50,155 bases of DNA, taken from assembly GCA_023411815.1 (NCBI GenBank), contig JAEYOJ010000016.1, forward strand, positions 1 to 50,155. Direction: 5' to 3'. Positions 49,553-50,155 of this stretch are shown here, piece by piece (position 1 is the first letter of the stretch; every line of letters starts with the position of its first letter). The stretch is from Pseudomonadota bacterium (GTDB taxonomy: Bacteria > Desulfobacterota > Desulfovibrionia > Desulfovibrionales > Desulfovibrionaceae). The position numbers and the translations under genes are program-made. Below the pieces are notes generated by a model that saw only the letters and a program-made list of their open reading frames with translations, did not search any database and had not been told where the DNA came from.

Positions 49553-50155
49553 ATGCGTAATCTGTTTTTCATTCTGTCGACAACGGCCCTGCTCATAGCA
49601 TTCGCCCCGGTCTCCAATACCCTGGCCCAACAGGGCGGATCCGGCATGCGCCAGGATGCGCCCGGGCCAAACGCTCAGATGCAGCGCGACGACCCTTACG
49701 CCGGCATCATGCGCCAGGACATCACCAAGCCCGTGCCAACCGGCGTCGAGGACGCGGTGGTCAACAGGCAGCCCGGCGACATGACCTTCGGCCTGGAGGG
49801 CGCGGTCAGGCGCGGCCTGCAGGCCAACCCGCAGATACGCGCGGCCCGCTTCGCCGTGCGCGCCGGCGATTACAACCGCCTGGCCCAGTTGGGCGAGTTC
49901 GGCTTCAAGGTGGACGTGGGCTACGGCGCCGAGCATTACCTCGGCTCCGAGAACCGCTCCCTTTCGTCGTTCAGAAGCGCCGGAGTCGACGAGCCTTCGA
50001 ACCTCTATTCGTTCACCGCCTCGCTGACCCAGCCTCTGTTCACGGGCTTCCGCCTTCTGAACTCCTACCAGCGGGCCAAGCTGGCCAAGGAGCAGGCCGA
50101 GGCGCAGCTCAGGCAGGCCGAACTGCAGCTCATGCTGGCCATCCAGACCAACTAC
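49553..50155 (+). CDS. outer-membrane efflux channel (TolC family), C-terminus cut by window edge
   Basis: 201 codons are visible, open to the right edge. A signal peptide (MRNLFFILSTTALLIAFAPV, cleavage near TLAQ) is followed by a long hydrophilic stretch and then the TolC-type repeat: MTFGLEGAVRRGLQANPQIRAARFAVRAGDY, beta-strand YSFTASLTQPLFTGFRLLNSYQRAKLAKEQAEAQL. GGAG precedes the ATG at 49553. It would complete the three-part efflux system with the adaptor and pump upstream. The sequence before the helical repeat has a Met/Gln/Asp-rich segment not typical of TolC. Confidence 0.9.
   Translation, partial: MRNLFFILSTTALLIAFAPVSNTLAQQGGSGMRQDAPGPNAQMQRDDPYAGIMRQDITKPVPTGVEDAVVNRQPGDMTFGLEGAVRRGLQANPQIRAARFAVRAGDYNRLAQLGEFGFKVDVGYGAEHYLGSENRSLSSFRSAGVDEPSNLYSFTASLTQPLFTGFRLLNSYQRAKLAKEQAEAQLRQAELQLMLAIQTNY

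Noticed and set aside
1..50155. tRNA, rRNA, CRISPR array or prophage
   Set aside because: No cloverleaf-like, rRNA-like or spaced direct-repeat pattern and no phage structural gene were recognised by eye. A covariance-model search could still find small RNAs.

Overview
This window is high-GC DNA with compact gene packing. It most likely comes from a Desulfovibrionaceae-type sulfate-reducing deltaproteobacterium. The main reason is a complete heterodisulfide-reductase-like / group 3c [NiFe]-hydrogenase operon in which three genes are each interrupted by an in-frame UGA that reads as selenocysteine. The gene order rpmH-rnpA-yidD-yidC-jag-(mnmE), the many PAS/GGDEF/receiver signalling proteins and the dispersed GC-rich palindromic repeats also fit. 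The genus assignment is inference. No rRNA, tRNA, CRISPR array or prophage was seen.

Layout. 1-3.9 kb: a PAS-GGDEF protein cut by the left edge, an FxsA membrane protein, a CorA transporter, small conserved proteins and a CheY-like receiver. 3.9-13.5 kb (minus strand): a UvrD-type helicase and mnmE, then a hipBA toxin-antitoxin module flanked by two copies of a dispersed repeat, then the jag-yidC-yidD-rnpA-rpmH block for membrane-protein insertion and RNA processing. 13.8-27 kb: housekeeping and accessory genes (LUD protein, PAP2 phosphatase, secreted subtilisin-like protease, sensor kinase, PhzF, UspA, porin, EamA exporter with its AraC regulator, rRNA methyltransferase). 27.1-31.5 kb: a four-gene operon of asparagine synthetase, acyl carrier protein, PP-loop amidotransferase and acetyltransferase-like protein, which looks like an uncharacterised biosynthetic pathway. 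31.9-34.9 kb: acetyl-CoA synthetase and a LytTR regulator with a degenerate receiver. 35.1-42.6 kb: the hdrCB-hdrA-mvhD-mvhG-mvhA operon. 42.8-50.2 kb: a TetR regulator, two MarR regulators and an RND efflux pump with its outer-membrane channel cut by the right edge.

The most striking feature is the hdr/mvh operon. HdrA (UGA codon 58), MvhD (UGA codon 68) and the catalytic hydrogenase subunit MvhA (UGA codon 457, in the C-terminal nickel-binding motif) each have a UGA where the family has a conserved cysteine. Each UGA is followed 23-27 nt later by the apical loop of a short GC-closed hairpin of bacterial SECIS type. Automated gene calling would truncate or split all three. Together they would form a selenium-dependent, H2-linked flavin-based electron-bifurcating complex like the selenoprotein Vhu-Hdr complex of methanococci, but in an organism not expected to use CoM-S-S-CoB, so the disulfide substrate is open.

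A second theme is small mobile or repetitive DNA shaping genes. A two-hairpin repeat occurs at least five times, once in frame inside mnmE. Two different MITE-like elements with TA-flanked terminal inverted repeats begin exactly at the TAG stop codons of jag and of the RND pump gene. Several self-contained regulatory circuits can be read directly: HipB operator half-sites over the hipBA promoter, a 16-bp direct-repeat site upstream of both araC and its eamA neighbour, and a TetR-type palindrome upstream of both tetR and the marR/efflux genes.
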